A stretch of DNA of 5,796 nt from Chloroflexota bacterium (GTDB lineage: Bacteria > Chloroflexota > Anaerolineae > Anaerolineales > UBA11579). This document shows, piece after piece, positions 1-5,197 of this stretch. The notes below the pieces were generated by a model. That model searched no databases, had not been told where the DNA came from, and was given only the letters and a program-made list of their open reading frames with translations. Within the stretch, counting starts at the first letter, position 1. The number at the start of each line of letters is the position of its first letter. Position numbers and translations under genes: made by a program. The DNA is taken from contig DNGN01000281.1 in assembly GCA_003486225.1 (NCBI GenBank), positions 4,653 through 10,448 of the forward strand, given 5' to 3'.

Positions 1-27
1 GATTGGACAAATAGAAACCCTGCACAT

Positions 28-55
28 TTGCCAACCTATGGTAAATTATTAATAC
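28..55 (+). promoter_or_regulatory. possible promoter for the cell-wall operon
   Basis: The first 60 bases are clearly richer in A+T than the coding DNA after them, as expected for a promoter region. A TTGCCA at 28-33 resembles a -35 box. The best-spaced partner, TAATAC at 50-55 (16 bases away), is a weak -10 box. An alternative is an extended -10 (TG at 39-40 followed by TAAATT at 42-47). Neither match is strong, so only the general location is supported. Confidence 0.22.
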
Positions 56-58
56 CAT
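38..58. promoter_or_regulatory. inverted repeat, possible operator
   Basis: ATGGTA at 38-43 is the exact reverse complement of TACCAT at 53-58, with nine A+T-only bases between them. A 6-bp dyad with a 9-base AT-only spacer is a plausible site for a dimeric repressor or activator. It lies across the likely -10 region of the cell-wall operon, where binding would affect transcription. No regulator is encoded nearby and no other copy was noticed in the window, so the function is inferred from shape and position alone. Confidence 0.28.
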
Positions 59-75
59 TACCCATAAAGGATAGC

Positions 76-165
76 ATGTCTGACAAACTGCCCCCAGGCT
101 GCCACGCCAGCCAGGCCCGGCGTTTAGTTCAGACCCTAGAACAGGAACAGTATGCAAACGAATGA
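76..165 (+). CDS. possible 29-residue leader peptide overlapping the amidase start
   Basis: An ATG at 76 opens a 29-codon frame that ends at TGA 163-165, which is 14 bases inside the amidase gene and in a different frame. AAAGGA at 66-71 is a good Shine-Dalgarno sequence four bases before the ATG. The predicted peptide begins MSDKLPPG and ends EQYANE, is hydrophilic, and has no signal or membrane segment. The likely role, if real, is to bring ribosomes to the amidase start by translational coupling rather than to make a working protein. The overlap differs from the one-base and four-base overlaps further down the operon. A chance open frame of this length is quite possible, so confidence is low. 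Confidence 0.3.
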   Translation: MSDKLPPGCHASQARRLVQTLEQEQYANE

Positions 166-940
166 AACCCCCTCCGAAAATCACGGGCCCCGAGTCAAGA
201 TCATCCGTCACATGTTCAGCATCTTAGCGACCGCGGCTGTCATCGCCACCATTTTCAATAGTTTTACGCCTTTGGGATTGACCTTCAATATGGGCGGTGG
301 AATCGAGGATATTTTTTCTCCTCCTTCCGAACAAGAGCTCAACCAGTTCTTCCCCACGCCTACCAACCGGCCGCGCCCAAAAATTGGGGTAGTTGCCGGG
401 CATTGGGGGCGTCCGGACGATGTCGGTGCTGTCTGCCCGGATGGCCTGACGGAGGTCGAGGTCAACCTGGAGATTGCAACCCTCGTTCAGCAAGCCTTGC
501 GGGAAGAAGGATTCGATGTTGACCTGCTGAAAGAGAACGACGAGCGCTTGGAAAACTACCGAGCCTTAGCCCTGGTATCGGTGCATGCCGATTCCTGCGT
601 TTTTTACAATCTTGAGGCCACTGGATTTAAAGTTTCTGCAGCCTTGGCCACTGCCCGCCCTGATAAAGCCAACCGCCTGGTTTCATGTGTCTTCAGCCGC
701 TACTCAGATACCACCAAACTTCCCTATCATGCCAGTGTCACGGACGATATGTCCAACTACCATGCCTTTGGCGAGATCCACAGCGATACAGCGGCAGTGA
801 TCATCGAAACCGGCTTCCTCAACCTCGACCGGCAGATTCTGACCCAACAGCCGGATTTGATCGCCGATGGCATTGCCAAAGGGATCTTATGCTATATCCG
901 CAATGAGGATGCGAGCCCGCCAAACGAAGGATTGCCATGA
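152..940 (+). CDS. membrane-anchored N-acetylmuramoyl-L-alanine amidase (Amidase_3 family)
   Basis: This zinc hydrolase should cut the amide bond between N-acetylmuramic acid and the stem peptide of peptidoglycan, outside the cytoplasmic membrane. A basic N-terminus (R14, K16, R19) is followed by one hydrophobic segment at about residues 22-46, which should act as a membrane anchor or uncleaved signal. A short linker rich in Pro and Gln then leads to the catalytic domain at about 77-250. The Amidase_3 zinc ligands are visible: H84 in AGHWG, E101 in the TEVEVNL stretch, and H145 in SVHAD. The catalytic glutamate is E219 in IIETGF. The domain is close to the usual minimum length for the family and seems intact. 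The first site reads GHWG rather than the common GHGG, and cysteines 95 and 148 sit close in sequence to the zinc ligands. The ATG at 152 is supported by AGGAA at 143-147. No separate wall-binding domain is present, so the anchor probably sets its location. Its stop codon overlaps the next start. Confidence 0.88.
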   Translation: MQTNETPSENHGPRVKIIRHMFSILATAAVIATIFNSFTPLGLTFNMGGGIEDIFSPPSEQELNQFFPTPTNRPRPKIGVVAGHWGRPDDVGAVCPDGLTEVEVNLEIATLVQQALREEGFDVDLLKENDERLENYRALALVSVHADSCVFYNLEATGFKVSAALATARPDKANRLVSCVFSRYSDTTKLPYHASVTDDMSNYHAFGEIHSDTAAVIIETGFLNLDRQILTQQPDLIADGIAKGILCYIRNEDASPPNEGLP

Positions 941-1965
941 GCCAGACCAGGCCTTCCTACCAGCAAGCGGTCACCCATGCCCTAAAAGCCAGAGAAGCTG
1001 GGGATATCGTGACTGCGCGCAGGTGGGCCGGCTATGCAGCCCGGCTGGCACCGGATCAGGAAACCCCCTGGTTGATCCTGGGTGCTATTTCCAAACCACG
1101 TGCCAGCCTGGCGTATTACCAGCAGGCCCTAAACATCAATCCCAACAACCGCATCGCCCGGATTGGAATCCAAAGGGCAGAAAAATATCTGGGACAGACC
1201 GCCACGGCCCCGGCCAAAAAGCATCTGTCTGGCAAATTCATCCCAACAGCAAACTCAACGGATTTCGTTCGCAGGCGGCCTGCCCTGCTGGTTTGGCTTA
1301 CAGCGGCCAGCGTGCTGGCCATTGCGGCCTTTGCGGTTTGGGGCAGCTTTGCATCTCTCCAGAACATCGTGGCCTCGGCCCATCTCCTGCCCAGCCCCAC
1401 CCCTCCGCTGCGGCTGGCAGTTCGCGGCAACCAGCTGACACCCACACCGACCTTCACGCCCACCCCCACTCCGACCTTTACGCCTACCCCAACCCCAACC
1501 TTTACCCCCACCCCAACTCCAACTTCCACCCCTGAACCCACGGCGACCGAACGCCCACCCGCTCCGGATACGGCCGGCAACCTCACCTCCAGGCCCTCTC
1601 AAATTGGAAGAGATGAGTTTTGGATTGAAGTGAATCTCTCCTCACAACAATTGATCGCCCATCGCGGGGAAAAAGTCCTCAAATCCTTCACCGTATCCAC
1701 CGGAACCTGGGTCACACCCACCGTGGTGGGAGAATACCAAATCTATGTCAAGCTCTTCAGCACCAATATGGCAGGACCGGGATATTACCTGCCAGATGTA
1801 CCATTCACCATGTACTTTTACGAAGGCTATGGCATCCACGGCACCTACTGGCACAATAACTTTGGCACCCCCATGAGCCACGGCTGTGTCAATATGAGAA
1901 CATCGGAAGCCGGTTGGGTATTTGATCTTGCAAATGTCGGAACCTGGGTTATCATTCATTATTGA
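937..1965 (+). CDS. L,D-transpeptidase (YkuD) with TPR-like N-terminal domain and Pro/Thr stalk
   Basis: The C-terminal domain (about residues 227-342) is a YkuD L,D-transpeptidase catalytic domain. These enzymes use a cysteine to form 3-3 peptidoglycan cross-links or to attach proteins to the wall. The active site is intact: H301 in HGTYWH, then SHGCVNM with H315 and nucleophile C317. Four regions are visible in order. Residues 5-90 are helical and TPR-like, with an A-x-YYQQALNINPNN stretch typical of a TPR helix pair. Residues 116-138 are a membrane segment preceded by RRR (112-114). Residues 151-220 are a Pro/Thr-rich stalk with an 8-residue repeat. The catalytic domain follows. Arginines before the membrane segment predict the TPR-like part inside the cell and the enzyme outside. 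The ATG at 937 has AAGGA at 927-931 and overlaps the amidase stop by four bases (ATGA), which points to coupled translation. The TPR assignment is less certain than the YkuD one. Confidence 0.9.
   Translation: MSQTRPSYQQAVTHALKAREAGDIVTARRWAGYAARLAPDQETPWLILGAISKPRASLAYYQQALNINPNNRIARIGIQRAEKYLGQTATAPAKKHLSGKFIPTANSTDFVRRRPALLVWLTAASVLAIAAFAVWGSFASLQNIVASAHLLPSPTPPLRLAVRGNQLTPTPTFTPTPTPTFTPTPTPTFTPTPTPTSTPEPTATERPPAPDTAGNLTSRPSQIGRDEFWIEVNLSSQQLIAHRGEKVLKSFTVSTGTWVTPTVVGEYQIYVKLFSTNMAGPGYYLPDVPFTMYFYEGYGIHGTYWHNNFGTPMSHGCVNMRTSEAGWVFDLANVGTWVIIHY
1447..1542 (+). repeat. 24-bp tandem repeat encoding the (PTFTPTPT)n stalk
   Basis: Four consecutive 24-base units begin at 1447, 1471, 1495 and 1519. 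Each encodes eight residues: the first three read PTFTPTPT exactly, and the last has degenerated to PTSTPEPT. The units differ mainly at third codon positions, so the amino acid pattern is under selection or the array is old. The unit length is a multiple of three, so gain or loss of a unit would lengthen or shorten the stalk without breaking the frame. Such Pro/Thr stalks usually serve as extended, possibly glycosylated, spacers through the cell wall. Confidence 0.85.
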
Positions 1966-2999
1966 TGAATAAACCAACCCTTATGAAACATTTCTCACGG
2001 CGAGATTTTCTGAAATTTAGCGGGCTGACATTAACTGCTGCATTGCTTTCCGAACCCTCGGTTTCATCAGCCGCGGCCAGCCAGTTGGCGCGCGTCGTGG
2101 ATGGTGCAATGCAGGTCTTCGAGAAGCCTTCGCTTTCCGCCAAGGTCGTTACCCAATTCTGGAAGGATATGGTCCTGCCAATTGTAGATGAGGTTGATGG
2201 CGAGCAGAACAACCGCCTGGGGCAGAAATGGTTCCAGGTCGGCAATATCGGATTTGCCCACAAATCCTGGCTTCAGCCCGTGGAAATCCGATTCCAGGAA
2301 CCCACAGACGAAATCCGTTTTACCGGCTCAGTGGCCGAAGTGAGCGTCCCATTTGTGGATGCCTATGACACCCACTCGGAAGACAGCCCCCGCTTATACC
2401 GCTACTACTATGGCTCAACCCATTGGGTAAACAAACTGGTGGAAGATAAGGAAGGAAAAGCCTGGTATCGGGTGATGGACGATAAATTCCCCGAACGGGA
2501 ACGCTGGGTGCGCGCCGAACGATTGCGCATCTTCCCCTATGAGGAGCTCGCCCCAATCTCCCCGGATGTGCCACCGGAAGAAAAACGGATTGAAGTGAAT
2601 CTGGCCGACCAGCACATGACCGCCTTTGAATATGATAAACCCGTCTTTGATGCCCCGGTTTCCACCGGGGATTACCTGACAAACCCCAAATACCAGACCC
2701 CTACCGGCAGCTACCTGGTAGGGCTGAAGCGCGCATCTCAACATATGCTGCCCTGGGACCGCACTTTTGGCAGCTACGATCTTCCCGGCGTGCCCTGGGT
2801 TGCATATTTTACCCAGCGGGCCCATGCCTTTCATGGTGCTTACTGGCATAACGGGTTTGGCCGGATACGCAGCCATGGCTGTGTAAACCTCGCTCCGCAA
2901 GATGCCCGTTGGGTATACTTATGGACCACACCCGAAATGCGGCCTTATAACGAGCTGCAGTATGCGGAAACAGGTGGAACCCGCGTCATCGTGATCTGA
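1965..2999 (+). CDS. Tat-exported L,D-transpeptidase (YkuD) with SH3-like domains
   Basis: This is a second YkuD L,D-transpeptidase, predicted to be folded before export and to act on peptidoglycan. The N-terminus carries a twin-arginine motif, SRRDFLKFSG, with R12 and R13. A hydrophobic stretch at 15-28 and an A-A-A at 36-38 make a plausible signal peptidase site. Residues about 42-105 and 119-195 are two beta-rich segments resembling bacterial SH3-like wall-binding domains. The catalytic domain spans about 208-344, with H290 in HGAYWH and then SHGCVNL with H304 and C306. Compared with the preceding transpeptidase it has extra residues before the HGAYWH motif (around 240-272). I chose the ATG at 1965, which shares a base with the previous stop (TGATG). 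TTG at 1962 and ATG at 1983 are in the same frame. The 1983 start would give a more typical short Tat n-region, but none of the three has a clear Shine-Dalgarno. Coupled translation from the upstream gene probably supplies initiation. Confidence 0.9.
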   Translation: MNKPTLMKHFSRRDFLKFSGLTLTAALLSEPSVSSAAASQLARVVDGAMQVFEKPSLSAKVVTQFWKDMVLPIVDEVDGEQNNRLGQKWFQVGNIGFAHKSWLQPVEIRFQEPTDEIRFTGSVAEVSVPFVDAYDTHSEDSPRLYRYYYGSTHWVNKLVEDKEGKAWYRVMDDKFPERERWVRAERLRIFPYEELAPISPDVPPEEKRIEVNLADQHMTAFEYDKPVFDAPVSTGDYLTNPKYQTPTGSYLVGLKRASQHMLPWDRTFGSYDLPGVPWVAYFTQRAHAFHGAYWHNGFGRIRSHGCVNLAPQDARWVYLWTTPEMRPYNELQYAETGGTRVIVI

Positions 3000-3024
3000 C
3001 CGGCATGACCTCTCGGTCAGATCA
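2992..3024 (+). terminator. perfect 11-bp hairpin at the end of the cell-wall operon
   Basis: TGATCTGACCG at 2992-3002 is the exact reverse complement of CGGTCAGATCA at 3014-3024, with an 11-base loop. The left arm contains the stop codon of the second transpeptidase (2997-2999). No run of T follows the stem, so it does not look like a standard intrinsic terminator. It could protect the mRNA 3' end, help a factor-dependent terminator, or be bound by a protein as DNA. The stem itself is certain from sequence, but termination is an inference. Confidence 0.45.
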
Positions 3025-3064
3025 ATGCAAGATCATCGCCAGCCTGCGGTTCTATTAAATCAGA

Positions 3065-3126
3065 TTGTTAAAACCAGCCAAATTTATAAAGCTCTAATAC
3101 GCTTAGGCTTCCTTGTAAGGTATGAT
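3065..3126 (+). promoter_or_regulatory. probable promoter region for the 141-residue protein gene
   Basis: The segment between the hairpin and the next gene is A+T-rich and holds several partial promoter elements: TTGTTA at 3065-3070, TATAAA at 3085-3090, TCTAAT at 3093-3098 and TATGAT at 3121-3126. No pair of these has the ideal 16-18 base spacing, so the exact start point cannot be chosen. A promoter somewhere here is likely because the hairpin and the 149-base gap separate this gene from the operon before it. Confidence 0.3.
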
Positions 3127-3137
3127 TAAACCGACCC

Positions 3138-3142
3138 AGGAG
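3138..3142 (+). promoter_or_regulatory. ribosome binding site that fixes the start at 3149
   Basis: AGGAG at 3138-3142 lies six bases before the ATG at 3149, which is near-ideal spacing. The in-frame ATG at 3122 has only a weak AAGG two bases upstream, too close to work well. This favours 3149 as the true start and shortens the protein by nine residues. Confidence 0.7.
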
Positions 3143-3148
3143 ATATTT

Positions 3149-3574
3149 ATGGCGCAAAAAAAACACATGTTTTCAGGTTTGATTGTAGATGAATATGAAA
3201 GACCGGTTGAGTCTGTTTTTGTTGGCGAGGAAGCCATGTACGTGGTAGACGATGCTGGATTCCGCCGCCATATCCCCTCCGAACAAGTGGACCGGGCTGT
3301 GCTGGAGATCATGGCCAACATGATCGAAGGCCACGAAGATGAACTCAGCAAGCAAGCCGCCACCATGCTCGGGCAGGATGATCTCTTCAGCCAGGCCATC
3401 CTTGAAAACCAACTGCTGAATATTGACCAGCAGATCGACAAAATGCTGGAAAGCGGCATCCCTGAAGAAGGCCGGGCATACCTGGGTATGATGGGTTTTA
3501 AGATCAGGATCAACCTCCATGGTGAACTGCTCGAAGTGATCCAACCGGGGATGATTGACCCCGACAGCGAGTAA
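3149..3574 (+). CDS. uncharacterised 141-residue acidic protein
   Basis: I do not recognise a named family. The protein has no signal peptide or membrane segment, so it should be cytoplasmic. Residues 7-45 look like a small beta-rich unit: a FSGLIVDEYERPV start, then VFVGEEAMYVVDDAGFRRHIP. Residues 46-103 look alpha-helical and highly charged, with repeated Met, Gln and Leu, and could form a helical hairpin or pair with a partner. Residues 112-133 appear to return to beta strands (MGFKIRINLHGELLEVIQP). There are no cysteines and no obvious catalytic motif. The composition is acidic. It is flanked by its own promoter region and by a strong terminator, so it is probably a single-gene transcript, and its neighbours say little about its role. 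Sensible codon structure, a good ribosome binding site and a strong terminator make it a real gene. Confidence 0.75.
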   Translation: MAQKKHMFSGLIVDEYERPVESVFVGEEAMYVVDDAGFRRHIPSEQVDRAVLEIMANMIEGHEDELSKQAATMLGQDDLFSQAILENQLLNIDQQIDKMLESGIPEEGRAYLGMMGFKIRINLHGELLEVIQPGMIDPDSE

Positions 3575-3606
3575 CTCACTGCAAATACCCCCCCAATACT
3601 TAAAGA

Positions 3607-3642
3607 AAAAAGGGACACTGATTAACTCACGTGTCCCTTTTT
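3607..3642. terminator. bidirectional intrinsic terminator
   Basis: AAAAAGGGACAC at 3607-3618 pairs perfectly with GTGTCCCTTTTT at 3631-3642 around a 12-base loop. The GC-rich core of the stem is flanked by A on the left and T on the right, so each strand yields a hairpin followed by a U-run. It lies 32 bases after the 141-residue protein gene and 20 bases after the livF stop, and should stop both converging transcripts. Confidence 0.9.
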
Positions 3643-3662
3643 AGTTCCAATGTGGATTACAG

Positions 3663-4376
3663 CTAATCGATCCCCAGATACGCTTTCTGCACGGTTGGGT
3701 TTTTGCGCAGGTTTTCTGCGGTATCGTGAAGCACGATCTCACCCGTCTGGAGCACATAGCCGCGGTCTGCAATTTGCAGGGCCATGAGCGCGTTTTGCTC
3801 CACCAGCAGCACGGTGGTCCCTTCCTGGTTGATCTCTTTAATGGTATCAAAGATGCCTTCCACCAGGATCGGGGCTAAGCCCATCGAGGGTTCGTCCATC
3901 AAAATAAGGGAAGGCTTGGACATCAACGCTCTGGCAGTTGCCAGCATCTGCTGCTCGCCTCCAGAGAGGGTGCCAGCCACCTGACTATTGCGCTCCTTCA
4001 GGCGCGGAAAGAGCGTGTAGACTCGATCGAAATCTTTCGCAATTCCGTCCTTATCCGAGCGGGAATAAGCCCCCATTTCAAGATTCTCATAAACGGTCAG
4101 GCGAGAAAAAACGCCTCGCCCTTCAGGCACCATCGAGATCCCGTGTGAAACCAACTGATGCGCAGGGATATGGCCGAGGTCTTCTCCATTCAGTAAGATG
4201 GACCCGACGCGTGGTCGCAGCAGTCCATTGATAGTTCTCAAGGTGGTTGTTTTCCCCGCACCGTTACCGCCAATCAGGGTGACAATCTCTCCTTGCTCAA
4301 CCTGGAGAGACACCCCTTTTAGGGCATGGATATTGCCGTAGTAGGTATGAATATTGTTTACTTCAAGCATTGCCAT
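3663..4376 (-). CDS. livF: branched-chain amino acid ABC transporter ATP-binding protein LivF
   Basis: This is one of the two cytoplasmic ATPases that power LIV-type (leucine, isoleucine, valine) uptake. At 237 residues it has the normal family length. Walker A is GGNGAGKTT at 36-44 with K42. The signature is LSGGEQQ at 137-143. Walker B is LILMDEP at 157-163, with E162 as catalytic glutamate. Two features mark it as LivF rather than LivG: VPEGR at 83-87 in place of a typical Q-loop glutamine, and VEQN at 192-195 where most ABC ATPases have the H-loop histidine. Both are usual for LivF. The C-terminus ends in the family-typical AYLGID. The ATG at 4376 has GGAG at 4386-4389, nine bases upstream, so it is preferred to the ATG two codons later. 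It follows livG by 16 bases and is the last gene of the operon. Substrates may include urea or short amides in related systems, so branched-chain specificity is an inference. Confidence 0.93.
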   Translation of the reverse strand: MAMLEVNNIHTYYGNIHALKGVSLQVEQGEIVTLIGGNGAGKTTTLRTINGLLRPRVGSILLNGEDLGHIPAHQLVSHGISMVPEGRGVFSRLTVYENLEMGAYSRSDKDGIAKDFDRVYTLFPRLKERNSQVAGTLSGGEQQMLATARALMSKPSLILMDEPSMGLAPILVEGIFDTIKEINQEGTTVLLVEQNALMALQIADRGYVLQTGEIVLHDTAENLRKNPTVQKAYLGID

Positions 4377-4392
4377 TTTGTTCTTCTCCAGG

Positions 4393-5187
4393 TTAGTGTA
4401 CGTTCAGTTCCAGACCACTGGCTGCTCCTCGGCCGAGGTATGCTTCAATCACTTCGGGGTTTTTCTGGATCTCTTCCGCTTTGCCTTCCGCAATTTTGGA
4501 ACCGTAATCCAAAACAGTGATTTGTTCACAGCTTCCCATGACCACCCGCATATCATGTTCGATAAGCAGAATCGTGATTCCCAACTCGTCTCGCAGTACG
4601 CGGATGAATTGGGTTAGCTCAGCAGTTTCTTGGGTGTTCATGCCAGCGGTTGGCTCATCCAATAAAAGCAATTTAGGGTCACTTGCCAGTGCCCGGGCAA
4701 TTTCCAAGCGTCTCTGAGCACCATAAGGCAAATTACGTGCTGCCTGGTCTCCCAAGCCCTGAAGGCCAACAAATTTCAGCAGTTCAGTGGCTTTGTCCAA
4801 AGCCATTTTCTCTTCATCCTTGAAGCGTTTGGTCCCCAGGATCGACTCAAACCATAATGATTTTAGCCGTGGGTGCATCCCAACCAGGATATTCTCCAGG
4901 GCTGTCATATTGGCGAAGAGACGAATATTTTGATATGTCCGGGATATTCCCTTGTGCGTGATTTCATCGGTTCGTAAGCCCTGGATTTCATGGCCATTAA
5001 ATTCAATGTGACCTTCTTCCGGTTCATAAAAACCCGTGATGCAGTTGAAGAAGGTGGTTTTTCCAGCGCCATTGGGGCCAATGATCGATGAGATTGATTC
5101 CTTCCTAACCTCAAAACTGAAATCATTGACCGCAACCAACCCGCCAAACCGTTTGGTTACATTTTCAGCTTTTAATATCGCAGCCAT
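4393..5187 (-). CDS. livG: branched-chain amino acid ABC transporter ATP-binding protein LivG
   Basis: This is the partner ATPase to LivF, expected to form a heterodimer under the LivH/LivM permease pair. Length (264 residues) and motifs are normal: Walker A GPNGAGKTT at 37-45 with K43, Q-loop Q86 in RTYQN, signature LPYGAQRR at 153-160, Walker B LLLLDEP at 173-179 with E178, and H-loop H211 in IEHDM. The LPYGAQRRLEIARAL stretch and the longer region between the Q-loop and signature are typical of LivG. The start ATG at 5187 has GGAG at 5194-5197, which overlaps the stop codon of the upstream livM, so the two are probably translated together. Only nine bases separate the two genes. The last few residues (about 252-264) extend past the AYLGRG end common in the family, which is a minor length variation. 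Confidence 0.93.
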   Translation of the reverse strand: MAAILKAENVTKRFGGLVAVNDFSFEVRKESISSIIGPNGAGKTTFFNCITGFYEPEEGHIEFNGHEIQGLRTDEITHKGISRTYQNIRLFANMTALENILVGMHPRLKSLWFESILGTKRFKDEEKMALDKATELLKFVGLQGLGDQAARNLPYGAQRRLEIARALASDPKLLLLDEPTAGMNTQETAELTQFIRVLRDELGITILLIEHDMRVVMGSCEQITVLDYGSKIAEGKAEEIQKNPEVIEAYLGRGAASGLELNVH

Positions 5188-5193
5188 GATCGT

Positions 5194-5197
5194 CTCC
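5194..5197 (-). promoter_or_regulatory. livG ribosome binding site overlapping the livM stop
   Basis: On the minus strand the sequence reads TAGGAGA, so the TAG stop of livM shares its last base with the GGAG ribosome binding site of livG. A ribosome ending livM would cover the livG initiation site, which favours coupled synthesis of permease and ATPase. Confidence 0.6.

Noticed and set aside
867..1535. 222-codon plus-strand frame overlapping the amidase end and the first transpeptidase
   Set aside because: The product is rich in Pro, His and Gln and ends in PNPNLYPHPNSN repeats created by the 24-bp array read in another frame. It has no recognisable domain and conflicts with two clear genes.
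1447..1542. Short regular repeats considered as a CRISPR array
   Set aside because: The units are directly adjacent with no unique spacers and are phased with codons of a stalk-coding region.
1116..1586. 156-codon open frame on the minus strand with GVGVGVKV repeats
   Set aside because: It is the antisense reading of the Pro/Thr stalk repeat and lies wholly within a well-supported YkuD gene. The low-complexity Gly/Val pattern comes from the repeat, not from a protein family.
2415..2900. 161-codon minus-strand frame within the second transpeptidase
   Set aside because: It is the shadow of a complete YkuD gene with intact catalytic motifs, and no ribosome binding site or known motif supports it.
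3103..3618. 171-codon minus-strand frame opposite the 141-residue protein
   Set aside because: It is Ser-rich and shows no domain, and its start lies in the terminator stem. The plus-strand frame has the better ribosome binding site and a more natural composition.
3663..4376. LivF lacks a Q-loop glutamine and an H-loop histidine, suggesting a defective ATPase
   Set aside because: VPEGR and VEQN at those positions are normal for the LivF family, so this is not a sign of decay.
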